The notes: a model not told the origin generated them from the letters alone. A stretch of 64,000 nt of DNA from Halichondria panicea (GCF_963675165.1 NC_087377.1:15620198-15684197), one strand, 5' to 3'; shown: positions 22,993-36,200, numbered from the stretch's first letter. Numbers and translations: made by a program.

Positions 22993-25900
22993 CTAATTAG
23001 CACTTATAGAGAAAAAATCAACAGTTTGAATATAAGTAGAAAATAGTTTTGTCTGTCCTCCGGCTACAATTACCTCTCCACTAGGAAGTACTGAGCATGT
23101 GCAGTTGAGTCGTGCAGTAGGCAGGTCTCCCACTTTCACCCACCTCCTGGTGTCAGACTGGTAGAGATGGATCGATGAACTTGGGTTGAATCCGTCCGCT
23201 CCACCAATGGCTAATAGTGAACTCCCAATACTGAGAGGAGCTGAGAACACGAGTGGTACTTCCTGTAAGGTCTGCCAGAGAGTGGGTGTGTCCAGGTTTG
23301 AAAGGGCCTTTGCAATGAGTTCATTAAGGTCGACGTGGTGCACTGTCTTGGTTTCCCTCCCAGTGTGATCGAACCCACCCATTAGGTAGAGGATGTTTCC
23401 TATGAGAGTCGATTTCAGTGATGATCGTGGGTTAGGTAGTGACTGAGCAATGTACCATCTTCTTGATGCCACGTCCAACACCTCCACAGAGGAGGTATAT
23501 CCTTTATCATCATACCCACCAGCTACAATGATGTGGTTGTTAAAGGAGACAGCTGTTGAGGAATTACGAGCAATGTTCATTGGTGGGTACGGGTGAGTCC
23601 ATTCCCCTGACTCAAACACTGCAAGCTGATTGGTGCGTGTGTTATTTCTTGGATCACTTCCTCCAACCAGCACTAATCGATTAGCGAGTGATGTCATAGC
23701 GAACCACTCGGCAGTGTACTCTGGTAGTTTGGTCCATTGATCTTGCTCAAGCTTCATCACTGTACACGCGTCACGATAATTGACTGCATAGCCTCCACCA
23801 ACATACACCGTGTCACCGATAACAACACTCTGTACCGTGGTACCCATCTTGATTGGCATGTCTTTTCCTCTTCTCCATTTCAGAGTGAGTGGAGGTCTCG
23901 ACTCTCTGGGAGGGGGACCCTGAATAATGAATGAGTGTAATTAGGATAGTGTCTACTAACAAGCGAGTGTTACTTGTAGCAATAATTGCATGCACACTAA
24001 ATCACTTTCTCTAATTAGCTTAAGAGGCCACGCCCACCAGTCTAATAGAATGTACAGTACGATTATAAGAGATCAAAGCTTCTACTATAGCTCTGCAATA
24101 ATATAATGGTGCATTTTGTCTCACCTGTCTCTGCTGTTGAATGATGGCGTCTCTCCTGACCAGCTCAGCATCTTTGTGCTCAATCTGTTCACTGTGAGCC
24201 TGTATAGGGGAACGTTGGTGGAAATCTTAGAATTAAAACACACACGTGAAATCATTAGTGGAAATTCTACAACAGAACGAGACAATTTCCGCTAAAGTAC
24301 ATAATTATAGGCACACTCAAACGGATGTGTCTTAACATGATTTATACAATAGCATCAATTGTTGAGGTATACGACTATTGTTGGAATCTCATCGACACAC
24401 TTAGCTACATGTACGCAAACAAATATCATTATTGTAGTATAATACTAGCGTATAAGAGTGTGTGCATTTGGTGACTACTATAATACCTGTAAGAGAGCGG
24501 CCCTCTCAACTAGAGCACCCTCTCTCTGGGAAATGAGATCAGCGATCCTTGACTCTTGTTCACTGAGTTGTCTGTCCTTGTCAGCAATCATACCATCTTT
24601 GGTGGCAGCATTAGCACGGACAGTATTCAATATCTGTATGAAAAAAGCTTATCAACATGCTAGCTTGTTGAACAAAATAAACTGGTTCTGCTGACCTGTT
24701 GCTGTCTAGCAAGCTGAGTATCTTTGTCCGCTACTTCCTCATCTTTTTGAACAAGTTGCTCATCTTTTTGTGCCAGTAGTGCAACGCTCTGTTCAAGTTG
24801 ATCGTCTTTCTCAGTAAGTTGCTCATCTTTCCTCTCCAGTATCCTGTCCTTCTGGACCACCTCTCTCTGAGAACAGAGTACAGCATGCAGTGTCAGACCC
24901 TTGCACCCACTAGCGCACTGGACTGGACTCACCTGTAGAGCCTCTATCCTCTTCTCCTTTGCCCTGAGGGTCCTGACAGTCTTCACTCGTGCAATGTCCA
25001 GCTGGAGCAGTCCTCCGTCCATCTCCCTCTCCACCTCCTCTAGAGACGAGAGGAGCTCAGCGGTGGTCGGTCTTCTCTCTGGGGTGTTGGCCAGACACTC
25101 CCTCACCAGACCAAACAGGGGGTGCTCACGTCCACGCACCAGACTCCTCTCAAGGAGAGCCGTGTAGGGACCTCGACGCTCAAACTCTGAGCGAGCCAGG
25201 AGGTGGTCTGGGTTGTTGGGGTCGCTGTACGTGGGGGCAAGGAGATCTCCTGGAAACACCTAGTCCAATGACAGGAGTGAAAGAACATGTGAATACTGAC
25301 TGTCATGATTGTTTTTATGTATGTCTGGAGAAAATGAGTGCACGTATATTCACAATCATACACATACAAAATGCATTTGCTGAAGGTCAACAATATTAAA
25401 GGGGGATCTCCCCAACACATACAACCACACTACTTATAAGGTAATTCACTGCATGAATGGTCACCAGGAATCTAACCTATGAATATCATTAACTACACAC
25501 ATACTTGTGTGAGTGCAAACAGTTGTAGCACTCCGAAAGAGAAGACGTCCAGACTGGGTCCGTACACACTGTGACCTCTGTCAGAGAGGGCCTCGGGCGG
25601 CATGTACACCAGTGTCCCAGGAAACCTCGTCAGAGTCCTGGCCAGTCGACCAGGCTCCAGATTCACGATACGAGAGTTACCAAAGTCTGTGATCTTGGCT
25701 CTCAGAGATGCCGTCAGCAGGACGTTCCTGGCAGTGAGGTCACGATGGACCACGGACTCACGATGCAGGTGGAGCAGCCCTCGAGCCACACAGACCAGAA
25801 TGTACTGGGTGACAGAGAGGGGGATGTTGGGGGTGGACTCCAGGAGATCGTCCAGACTTGAGTCCAGCCTCTCCATGATCAGGAGGGGCAGTCGAGAGCC

Positions 25901-26267
25901 AGTCACGAAACACAGCCCAATGAACTGGGTGATGTTGGGGTGACGGATGCGAGCCATGAGTCGACACTCTCGGCGGTAGTTCCCAGCTAGATTGGCCACT
26001 CCACCACGCTCGTCCGTCTCCAGGAGAACCTCGTGGATCTTCTTGGCTGCATACACCTCACCATTGATCATCACCTGTGCATGGAGGCAGTCACACTTGA
26101 ATAGCTAGCAGATACACTAGAGACAGTGCACAGAAACAGAGCATGCAGTGACTGACCTCTTGAACAGAGCCATAGGAGCCAGTTCCTAGAACTCTCTCCT
26201 CTCCAAAGTGCTCCACATTCTCCAGCACAAACTCCCTCAAGTCAGCATCATCTCGCAAAGAAAACAT
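22993..26267 (-). CDS. Kinase - coiled coil - kelch protein (gene 4)
   Basis: Seven exons with consistent phases: 26267-26157, 26074-25505, 25259-24933, 24866-24696, 24633-24487, 24199-24125, 23919-22993; 775 residues. There is no Death domain. The kinase (residues about 18-300) has GTGSYGSV, the AAKK lysine, HRDLTARN, DFGNSR and YMPPEA, with motifs distinct from genes 2 and 3. Exons 3-5 encode a long coiled coil rich in KDEQL/KDRQL heptads. The last two exons, coil AHSEQIEHKDAEL and six kelch repeats, are the same module as in genes 2 and 3. The exon boundary before this module is phase 0 in all three genes, which allows such shuffling. Intact. The GC content of the kinase exons looks higher than that of the kelch exon, consistent with different origins. 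Confidence 0.87.
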
Positions 26268-27222
26268 TGCTAGTAAAGTTAAGTTAAGTTGACTCAGCTA
26301 GCTAGCTTGATAGCTAAATGATACGCCCCTTTTCTTATTCAATCACATGCAAATAACAGCTGAATCAGCAAACCACGTGGTCACCCAGCACCCATGGAAC
26401 ATGGAGCAAGTGGCTAACTATTGTCTCAGTGTTAGGTGGAGGCTTTGTCCAGTACTATAATTTGTAGACCACAGTGACATAGCCAGGACCATGGAGAGAG
26501 ACCATTGCTGAGGAGGTGGGAATGGCAAGTTCCTGGCCAATCAGATGATCCTACATGTACATGACGAAGCTGCTCGTAAAGATGCAAGTCTGATGACAAA
26601 CTCAGGATGATGAGTGAGTGATAGTGTTGTTATTTAATAGCCTGATAGGATATACCTACTGCCAACATTTTCATGTTCACTGTACCCAAGTATTGTATTT
26701 GGATGGTCCGGAAAAACTGTTGTAAACTAGTAAATAGTATGTAGAGGAGGAGCCTACGCACGCGAGGGACTGGCAAACTGCCTATCAGTCACTCGTCTCA
26801 GCTGCAACGAGCATTGCAGCCTATCAGATTGCTCAACGTCATATTAGCTCTGTAATTGTAACCACACTTACACTTCAGGGGATTCAGTACATTCCATAGT
26901 AGCTAAATCTCATAGCAAAATATAACCACATTATCTATAATGATATTCATGTTTGGTAGTGTCATAATTATGATCCATATATTCCGCTGAAACGAGTGAC
27001 TGATAAGCAGTTGGCCAGTCGCTCACACTACGCGCCAGTCTACCTTTTTAATACCCTCGAAATATACCCGCTATATACGGTAGCTTCTTTATAGTGCATA
27101 GTGTGCTTAAATCAATATGAAATTCATGCCCAAATTGTGGAAAATAAGCGTAGACAATATTTCAATAACACGCATAGTTTAGTACATGTATGTGTACGTG
27201 TATTGAGTTTGCAATTCCTCAG
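26268..27222. other. Upstream region of gene 4 and non-coding DNA
   Basis: CACGTG at 26374-26379 in the same relative place as in gene 3. An inverted Death-exon scrap lies near 26440-26500. The rest shows no coding sequence I can support. Confidence 0.4.
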
Positions 27223-27341
27223 GGCCATGTTCAAGCTGAACCCCAATGCAAAGACGTCAAGTTCAAGCTGAATGCCCAAGAGTTCAAACCTCCGAGAGCA
27301 AGCTTCTCTCCAGTGGTCACTGCCTCCTCCACACCTCTCCG
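27223..27341 (+). pseudogene. PAM2-like exon fragment
   Basis: One frame reads FKLNAQEFKPPRASFSP; another, one base off, reads MFKLNPNAK. Both resemble the PABP-binding PAM2 motif (LNxxAxEFxP) in adjacent frames, suggesting a motif pair broken by a frameshift. CTCAG acceptor and CGGTAAATG donor flank it. The parent gene is unknown. Confidence 0.35.
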
Positions 27342-28202
27342 GTAAATGCAATCATATTATAATTGTGAAATAGCTTTTCCCGAATTTCGAATGTCAAAAT
27401 GTGCATACCCCCAGGCCATAATAATCTGTCTTTGAGCTCGTGCATGCATGAACAATCTGCCATGATGATCTTAGTATTATCATTGTACATGTACGGGATT
27501 GATCCCCATCCAGAACTACGAAACTAGCTGGCAAAAAGGACATCTAATTATTATTGCATACTGAGAATGCATTTTCAGTTGGTTGTATAATTGTTGCTTA
27601 GCAGTGGACTTTATAAATGCTCTGTAGTACCCAAAAGGACAACTCCCCTAGAAGTGTCCTACTGGAATCAATATTAGGAGTTTTCACACTTTTTGTGTTT
27701 GGCCAGAGCCATTTGTTTATGCACAAGTCATATTTCTGCCTGACAGGGCCTTTGGGCCGTAGCCTTGGGCCTTGTCTGAAACCATGTTGGAGCCAAAGCT
27801 CCGTTCTGCAAATTGTGATTATGCTTATTTATAATATGCGTTTGTTAATTGTTAGTTCTAATTTGTGGTTTACGAATTTGTGGTTTACGTGCCTGTGTCC
27901 ATGAAGAACTATTTGAACACGTCATAAAATGCAATTCATAGGACAGGAATGTTGCCACCAAACCAGTGCTCTGTTTTAGTACTCCTATAAAGGCTAGAGT
28001 ATTGGTTATTGTACCTGTAGAAACTGGATTATTAGCGCTTACTCGATTATAAGCCCATGCTTAACTGCAAGTTTTTGATTAAGGTCATCTGTATTTCTTC
28101 CATTTCTCTCTATAATTTCATGTCATAATTATTATTGAATTCATGATTTTACTATTTACCCTCATTTCTCTGCACACCCGCCCCCTCACTCACCCCTGCC
28201 AC
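27342..28202. other. Non-coding stretch
   Basis: AT-rich. The plus-strand frame 27617-27904 has no recognisable content. No gene supported. Confidence 0.35.
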
Positions 28203-28834
28203 AGAGACAAGGCGACTATAGAGTCCTCAGCCTCTGCCCTACAAGAGCAAAATAATTCCGTTTCTGCGTGTGTCACCAAACTGGAGGTAAAAGTTTACGT
28301 AAGGACTTTGAGAAGGAGCAGAAAAATGAGAAGTACCTCTCGCTATTAGAGCATACTAGGTAAAGGTCCTGTAATTTACTTACTGTTATTATAACGTGTT
28401 ATGTTAGGTAAGATCTTAGTGCAGCATACTAGGTAAAGGTCATCGTGTAGTGTTTTGTAAAACAGTCATCATAATCCTTAGTTTTACCGTATAGCGGCTC
28501 TTGGGCTATCAGAAATGTTCATGGGTCATGGGTTTTCTAATAATTATTCACGTTTCAATGTTAGGAAACCACACCCATCAATAGCTTTATCCCAGTTTTA
28601 ATGTTCACGTTAGCTGCTCTGCCCTCGAAAAACCCGAAATTTTGCACCTCACCTGCTACGGTACATGCTAACACTGTATATCACTATACAACCACTTGAA
28701 TGCAGATAAAGCACAATCACTCTCTTTATTGCCTCCCAAGAAGTTAAGTAGCTAACTGTTCTCTGTTGCACTGGATGAGTGCTGACTCGGCTCTGTTTAA
28801 GTCCAAGAGCAAGAAATCAAAGTGGCTCGACTAG
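28203..28834 (+). pseudogene. Gene Y exons, copy 2
   Basis: An exon reading RDKATIESSASALQEQNNSV begins at 28203 after an ACAG acceptor. A second piece reads RKDFEKEQKNEKYLSLLEH and ends before GTAAAG at about 28360. The terminal MSADSALFKSKSKKS exon follows at about 28774, but its acceptor AG has become TG (GCACTGG against GCACAGG in copy 1). The copy is therefore probably dead. Confidence 0.45.
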
Positions 28835-29292
28835 TGAGTTGTGTCACGTCAGTTAGTGTGTAGAGTTGTAGTGAAGTTTTTCTTATTCTAGTCACTCTAT
28901 AGAGATTATTATAGAATACAGTCAGGTTAATTAATGGACTCCATAGCGGACCTATGCCACCTCTAGAGTACAGCTATACTGTTTCACTGTATATCTTGAA
29001 GTAAGATTATAATCTAGTGCAATAAGATACTATTAGTGTTATGATTCTACTAAAACTCGTTCTCAAAAGTTTCAGCCTATAGTCTAGTTTTATTTTATTG
29101 CTCCCGTTACTTGCTGCTTAGCCATGCAGATCTATTGTATAACACTCCTCTGGTTTCTATAGATCTTTATTATTTATGTCAACAGCCGAGGGTAGCACTT
29201 CAGTGCTCTAGTTCTAATTGTAGATTGACTGATCGATTTGTCTTCTGTACTATTGTTTGATTTTTCCACCCCTCATCTTTTCCGGCCCACAG

Positions 29293-29724
29293 ATATGCGG
29301 CCATTTTTCAGCCCGGCCAAGTGTTGAGGAGACAAGAAGAGGCACTGAGAATGGAGGTAGAGGTACAGAGTACATTAGCTGGAAAATGCATTTGTGTCAT
29401 ACTTTGTAGAGTCCCTTAAAGTCATTCAAGGTCAGCTATAGTGTGTCCTATTTGAAGGTGTGCAATGTACAATCATGTACGACCCCCCCCCCCCACACAC
29501 ACACACACACACACCTTTAGGCCTACTATGCTGCTAAGAAAGAGAGGGGCCTCACGTAAACTGGCCACTCAGTATGACTATGACCGTGTGACTCTTTAAA
29601 CCCTCAGTTCCCGAGCCCCACCCCTCACTGTCTGACTCGGAAGGGAAGAAAGACTTTGGATTCTGGGAGAAGGCGTTCACCCTACCCTTGAACAAGACCC
29701 CAACCAAGGACCTGAACTTATTAT
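29293..29724 (+). pseudogene. Gene X 3' exons, copy 4
   Basis: Same coil exon and terminal exon as the other copies. The acidic stretch has changed to DSEGKKDFGFWEKAF, and it still ends DLNLL-stop. Tail-to-tail with kelch copy 5. Confidence 0.45.
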
Positions 29725-29919
29725 GAGACTGTTAAATATTATTTTGTTGTTTTTGTACTATTTTCTGGCAATGTAATTATATATGTACCACTTCATGTCA
29801 TCATAATAACTATAGTTATATGTGATAAAATTCTGTTGCAACTTCAACATTATTATAAATGAATATCAATATCATTATAAATTCATCGCACAATTAAAGA
29901 GAAACAATTAACAAAATAA

Positions 29920-31428
29920 CTAATTAGCACTTATAGAGAAGAAATCAACAGTTTGAGTATTGGTAAGTACATCTGTCTGTCCTCCGGCTACAATGACCTC
30001 TTCACTAGGAAGTTCTGAGCATGTGCAGTAGTATCGTGCAGTAGGCAGGTCTCCCACTTTCACCCACCTACTGGTGTCAGGCTGGTAGAGGTGGATCGAT
30101 GAACTTGGGTTGAATCTGTCGTCTCGTCCACCAACGGCTAATAGTGACCTCCCAATACTGAGAGGAGCTGAATACACGAGTGGTACTTTCTGTAAGGTCT
30201 GCCAGAGAGTGGGTGTGTCCATGTTGGAAAGGGCATTTGCAATGAGTTCATCGAGGTCGGCGTGATGCACTGTCTTGGTTGGACTACTCACAGTGTGATC
30301 CCACCCTCCCATTAGGTAGAGGGTGTTTCCTATGAGAGTTGATTTCAGATCTGATCGTGGGTTAGGTAGTGACTGAGCAATGTGCCATCTTCTTGATGCC
30401 ACGTCCAACACCTCCACAGAGGAGATACGTACTTTTTCATTATACCCACCAGCTACAATGATGTGGTTGTTGAAGGAGACAGCTGTTGAGGAATGACGAG
30501 CAATGTTCATTGGTGGGTACGGGTGAGTCCATTCCCCTGATTCAAACACTGCTAGTTGATTGGTGAGTTTGTTGTTTCTTAGATCAAATCCTCCCACCAG
30601 CACTAGTCGATTAGCGAGTGATGTCATAGCGAACCACATGGCAGTGTACTCTGGTAGTTTGGTCCATTGATCTTGCTCGAGCTTCATCACTGTACACCTG
30701 TCACGGTCATTGCCTGCACTACCTCCACCAACATACACCGTGTCACCGATAACAACATTCTGTACCGAGCAGCCCATCTTGATTGGCATGTCTTTTCCTC
30801 TTCTCCATTTCAGAGTGAGTGGAGGTCTCAACTCTCTGGGAGGGGGACCCTGAATAATGAATGAGTGTAATTAGGATAGTGTCTACTAGCAAGCGAGTTT
30901 TACTTGTAGCAATAATTGCATGCACACTAAATCACTTTCTGTAATTAGCTTAAGAGGCCACGCCCACTAGTCTAATAGAATGTACAGTACGATTATAAGA
31001 GATCAAAGCTTCTACTATAGCTCTGCAATAATATAATGGTGCATTTTGTCTCACCTGTCTCTGCTGTTGAATGATGGCGTCTCTCCTGACCAGCTCAGCA
31101 TCTTTGTGCTTAATCTGTTCCCTGTGAGCCTGTACAGGGGAACGTTGGTGGAAATCAAACACAGACGTGAATAACATTAGAGAAAATTCTACAACAAAAC
31201 GAGACAATCTTCACTAAAGGAAGTACATAATTATAGGCACACTCAAACAGATGTGTAGTTACGGCTTAACACATGAGACAGCATCCATGCATGTTAAGGT
31301 ACAATACTATTGTTGCTGTGGGAATCTCATTATCACACTACATGTACGCACCTTCTTGACTGGTTAAGTGTCCTTTGACTCCTTCTTTGTTGCCTCCACT
31401 GGGTCCGAGCTTGTTGTCAGGTCAGCAT
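29920..31428 (-). pseudogene. Kelch gene copy 5, kinase lost
   Basis: Exons 31428-31352, 31129-31055 and 30849-29920 match exons 3-5 of genes 2 and 3. The kelch exon is open with all six GG motifs. Exon 3 carries TAA (31364-31366) where the others have CAA. Upstream, the intron is cut at 31516 by the inverted-repeat element and no kinase or Death exon follows. The kelch part still shows the same pattern of variation as the intact copies, so it was a working paralogue before truncation. Confidence 0.85.
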
Positions 31429-31516
31429 CTAAAATCGATACCAACATTAATAGACGGATATGATTTTTTCGTTAGGGTTACAGTTAGCTGAAACGTAAAA
31501 CACATAATGTACTTAT

Positions 31517-33233
31517 AACACCTTCTATTTTGAACTCGGATTTTCCATTTTACTTTTTCCTTGCATAATTACCCTATATTTGTTATCACTCGAATTTTTT
31601 TATAAATATCACCTTGAAGTGATACACACATTTATAATTATGGTATCGCTTGTCATGAACATTTTGGTCAGTAGCTCAACCTGTTACCTAAAATCCATAA
31701 TTTTTATAATTTAAATGATGTAACTATATAGTGTGAATTTTGTGAAAATTTGAAAATGTAGCTAGTTTCTGGGTAGTGAAAAAATTAATCAACAATTGTA
31801 TAGACAACAATTTATGCTTCCAAATAACGCTTAATTATGCAATGGCACTTTCTTCATTCAGAATAGCGGATGCGTGGAAGACACCTATATACCTGCATGG
31901 GAGTATATATGGATGTGAGATAGAGAACAGTTAGAGTAGAGTAATCACACATGACATTATAATTCGAAGCTCACACATAATTATTAGTGCACTGTCTGTG
32001 TTAACCCAAACAATTTCAGGGGTAATAATTTGAATTCCTTGAAATTTCAAGCCAAATACTAACTGTAATGTTTCAAAGATCATTGCTATACTAAAATACT
32101 TGGCTTGAAATTTCAAGGCAAACTGTAGATGTTCAATAATTATTGCAGTACTCATAATTCTCAAGCTAAGTGATAATATAATTATAACTGTTATAATACA
32201 CACATTTTTCAATGATCAAAGCTATAATTATAGTTCTCAAAGTGCTTGGCTTGAAATTTCAAGGTTTTTAACCAATATAGCAATTATAATACTGTAAAGC
32301 AGTCAAGTAATTATGTATTTTGTTGGAATTATTGTAACTATAATTATACAATTATTTATCAAAAAGTAATCTTAACATCCATTAATTAACAGTTTTCTCA
32401 ATTGAGGACAGTTGCTTCAATAGAGCTTGTGTTTCGTTGTTTTCCAGTGCAAGGGCACTCCGTCCATTCTTGACAGCAGATGAAGATACTTTCCCTGGAT
32501 GAGTGTATGCACGTGAGATGTTGCACAGTAATCCAGGCATTACATGTACATGCACATGAGTCTTTTGAACATCAAGTTAACTTCCTAACCATGCAAACCA
32601 TACACATGTCTTGAAATTTCAAGCCTGATACATCATAACTATAAACGCAAATTCCCAAAGTGCTTGAAATGTCAATGACTATTGTACGTATAATTATCCT
32701 GTCTGCAAAGAACTAGCTGTGCTGTTGTGGCTTGAAATTTCAAGGATGTACCTTGCCTCGAACCCAGGCCGCAGGGAGGCCTGGTTTAGGCAAGGATGTA
32801 CCGTATATGCTTTATCAGGAGCCGCGGCTACTAAATGTTTCGAAGGAGGCTACAATTAGAGAGAGGCCACTGTTCAAGAGTGGCCTTTATTAGCTCCAGC
32901 TAATTCAACTTGTTATCAAAAGTTATTTTCACCTGCATAAAACTTAAACTCTGCCATGAGAAAGACTTTGTGAAGCACTAACAAGCAGTTACCTGTACCT
33001 AGTAGCTACGTAAATCTAGCTAGCTGGTAGTCTAGTATTGTTTTAGCTGCCACATGCAGAAATGCTAGAGTCAAAGTTCACTGAGGCTACTATTTGAGAG
33101 CGGCTACTAAAATTAGTTTCATTTTGCTAGCAAGGGAGGCTACTATTTGAGTGCGGGCCTTTATACAAGAGCGGCCTCTGATCGAGCATAATGCTGTAAT
33201 TATTGTACAGAGATTCATTACATGATCTTTACC
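31517..33233. repeat. Left arm of inverted-repeat element
   Basis: Contains five exact CTTGAAATTTCAAG palindromes and one variant, the last exon of the methyltransferase gene (32382-32494) and an embedded MITE (32800-33190) that also occurs alone at 61661-62046. Carries the empty site for the piggyBac-like insertion in the other arm (ACGCTTAATTATGC near 31830). Confidence 0.9.
32038..32744. promoter_or_regulatory. Cluster of 14-bp palindromes, left arm
   Basis: CTTGAAATTTCAAG occurs exactly at 32038, 32104, 32250, 32610 and 32731, with a variant (CTTGAAATGTCAAT) at 32663. Several sites share flanking GTGCTTGG. Such a cluster of a perfect 14-mer cannot be chance in this length. Candidate binding sites for the element's own ParB-like protein or a transposase; this is inference. 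Confidence 0.7.
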
Positions 33234-36200
33234 ATACTAAGGATGACCTTTTTTGCAAATTCTCTTTAAAGGATCTTTACCATACTAACATAATGCAGGA
33301 TGACCTTTTTGCAAATTATCCTTAAAGGATCTTTACCAGATGTTAACAATACTTACGATTCCCACTCAAAGGATCGAAGACCCATTGCCCAGGTGATGTT
33401 AGTAGTTTAATGAGTTCCTGATACAGCATTGGTTTTGGTCTTGCCCTGCCTTGAGGTGTATTGATAGGCTCATCCATAGCTACTGTTAAAAGGTTGCCCA
33501 CAAACTCTGTTTTCTTAGCAAAGAAAGGGTACTCATTGCAAGAAGACCATTGCCCAATCACCATTGGTGTTATAGTGTTTTGAAGATCACACCCTGTGTA
33601 CGTATCTGTATATGTAAACAAAATGTAGTGGCTTTTTGTGTTAAAATGTAGTATAGGTGTACTCATACAATATAAATTTATTGTAAGTACATACTATAAT
33701 TATATCACCTTTGCTTGCAGCGCTGGTGTCTTGCATGTATGCTGTTTGTGCTTTGCAATCTTGCTGCTGCAACTCCAGGTCTTGTGGTGGGGAAATTACA
33801 ACTACTGCAAAGGACGATAGGCCCAGGGCAATGTTGGTAGATCTCACTAGGCGTACAATTGTCGTTACTTCTGTGCACGACCAGTCCTGTATGAGATTTA
33901 CACAGGTGAACGTGGTACATCATTGTATAATCATGTATGTATACGTACGTAACCTACATTGTGTAGATGCTTGCATACCATTGATTCTGTAAAGCTATAA
34001 TACGTACATACCCCAACGAATGTTGCCTTTTATATGTTATTCTAATGATGTGCTGTAATATAAAATTAGCAAACTAATTACTTACCTCTGGTGTGTCGAG
34101 GATGGTGAGGTGCAGACCACTGCACTGCAGACTCCCAAAGCCATCCAGTATCTCTCTCGTACTGACCGTGATCACGTTCGCATTTATAATAACCGCGAAA
34201 CTGTTGTCATAACTGACATGTAGGCCGTCTGTGACGCTAGTTGGTTGTTCTATGGATTTGTTTAGTATAGCTTGCTTTGCTTGGGTACAGAAGGAGCAAA
34301 ACGTTTGGGGAACATTGCTCTTTTTGAAACAGAGGGAAGTAAACTGTGCCAAGTTTTCGTCAGATGTGTGCGTAGGGTAAAGCTGCAGTGCTTCCTCCCA
34401 AGAGCCGATGTCGAGTTGCGTCATGAAGGCCAATTTAATCTCTTTCATTTTTTTTATGACTTTGCACTTTTGGCTTAGGTCTTTAAGCGACAACTCTCCA
34501 CATTGAACTTCCTGTAAAAGGTTTCGTCTTTCTTCCTCTTCCAACCCTCGAAGCGGCTTAAAATTAACTCCTTTGCAACTAATTTTTGAGATTTTAGCTA
34601 CTTGTCTCTGCCCTCGTGACAGCTTTTGGTTTTTGAGGTCGCACAATTCATATTGAGCAAAAATCTCTAAAACACAATCATACTCAACGTCGGGTAACGA
34701 AGCCAGGAAGAAGACCATTGAGTATTCGAGCTGTTGCACCTGTATACAAACGTTATGAACTAGTTAACCCGAGATACGTACGTACATACATTATGCAAAT
34801 GCCTTATTATGTATGACAAAGGTATGACAATGTACCGTATTTACTTGATTAAATAAACGCAGGGTAAAAGAAACTATTTACGATGGCAGCGCAGATATCA
34901 ACACAGAGGGAAAACAATACTCCTATTATGACTTAATGTTATTTTAAGCTAAGAAATAGATTTAAGCTGAGACAGCAGTCAAGAAGAGCACAATAACTGC
35001 TGCTGCGCAAGAGTTTGGAGTAGACATGACAATAAACCCCCTTTTCGAATAAACGCCCTCTCTGCTAGGAGATAACGCCCGGGCGTTTAACCAAGTAAAT
35101 ACAGTACGTGTGTAAGCACGAGTTTGTCACTCACCTGCAGGCTGAGTAGACTAGCACATGCCTTTCGCCACTCTGTCTTGCTACTCCTCCCAGCGTACCT
35201 GCTTCTGCATATCATTACCTACATAACGAAAATAGTTTCCTTTTACTAACTACTAGTTTAGGTGTTGCTATGTATCCGTACATCATAAATGCGCGCTTAC
35301 CTGATCTTGTGTTGTCATTTTGTGAGTAAGATCGGTTGCCCTGTTGTGTTTCGAAGCTATCATTAAGGCCACGTCGTCATCGACACCTGTATAAACTGCT
35401 ACTAGCCTTGTCTGAAGGCTTTCTCTTGGGTTTTCGACAGCCAGCTCCTGAAGTGCAATTCTGCTATGATTGCCCCCAATCGTTTCATACTTGTACAGTG
35501 CTGGATGTTTTTTATCGAATTCTTGACCGTCATCGAGGCATGGTATACCAATAATGGGTGACACCGTACAAATTTGGTTCGCCATTATTTCGTCTTTCAG
35601 AGTGTTGATAAAAACTCTATCTGGGGGTCTCAAACATCTGCTCATTCTAGGCTCCATTAGACAGGAAATGGGAATCTCATAGCACCCTATAACATTGACC
35701 GATTGCAATTTGCATAAACTTAATTACTTATTGAGCTCACCAGTATAGTACTGTATGATGTCATTGTCACTGTCTTCATCAATTTTTTTCTTCTTTGATG
35801 GTCCAAGACCTGTGCTTGGTGAAGTATGCTTACCAAGCTGCACTAGTGGCTCATCCTGGTACTTGCCTATAACGATACATGGAAAAAAAGCTCTCAGTTT
35901 AGTGTAGTTAATTTATAGTTATTTACGTAAGCTGTCAAAACTCCGAAAATTATAAAACCTGCATGCATGCATGCACTAGGTGATTCATGAAAACCATGTC
36001 ACGCGCTTACCAGTGTTGCTGTCAATTCTTGGAAGAACTAGCCGAGTCCATTCTTCATGGAACTGCGTGGCGCTCTTTGCATTCTTAAACTGTCTTGAAA
36101 ATGGTGATTTCTCCCATGTAAAGTCTACCAGTGACTTCTCTCTTGCTGCTTCTTGATCCAGTAACTTGATCTGCATACATTAGTCTAATACTTGCATGTG

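Noticed and set aside
31931-32212. 93-codon hydrophobic frame, identical at 38576-38857
   Set aside because: Spans the palindromes and AT-rich DNA, no domain, no Kozak context; useful only to show arm identity.
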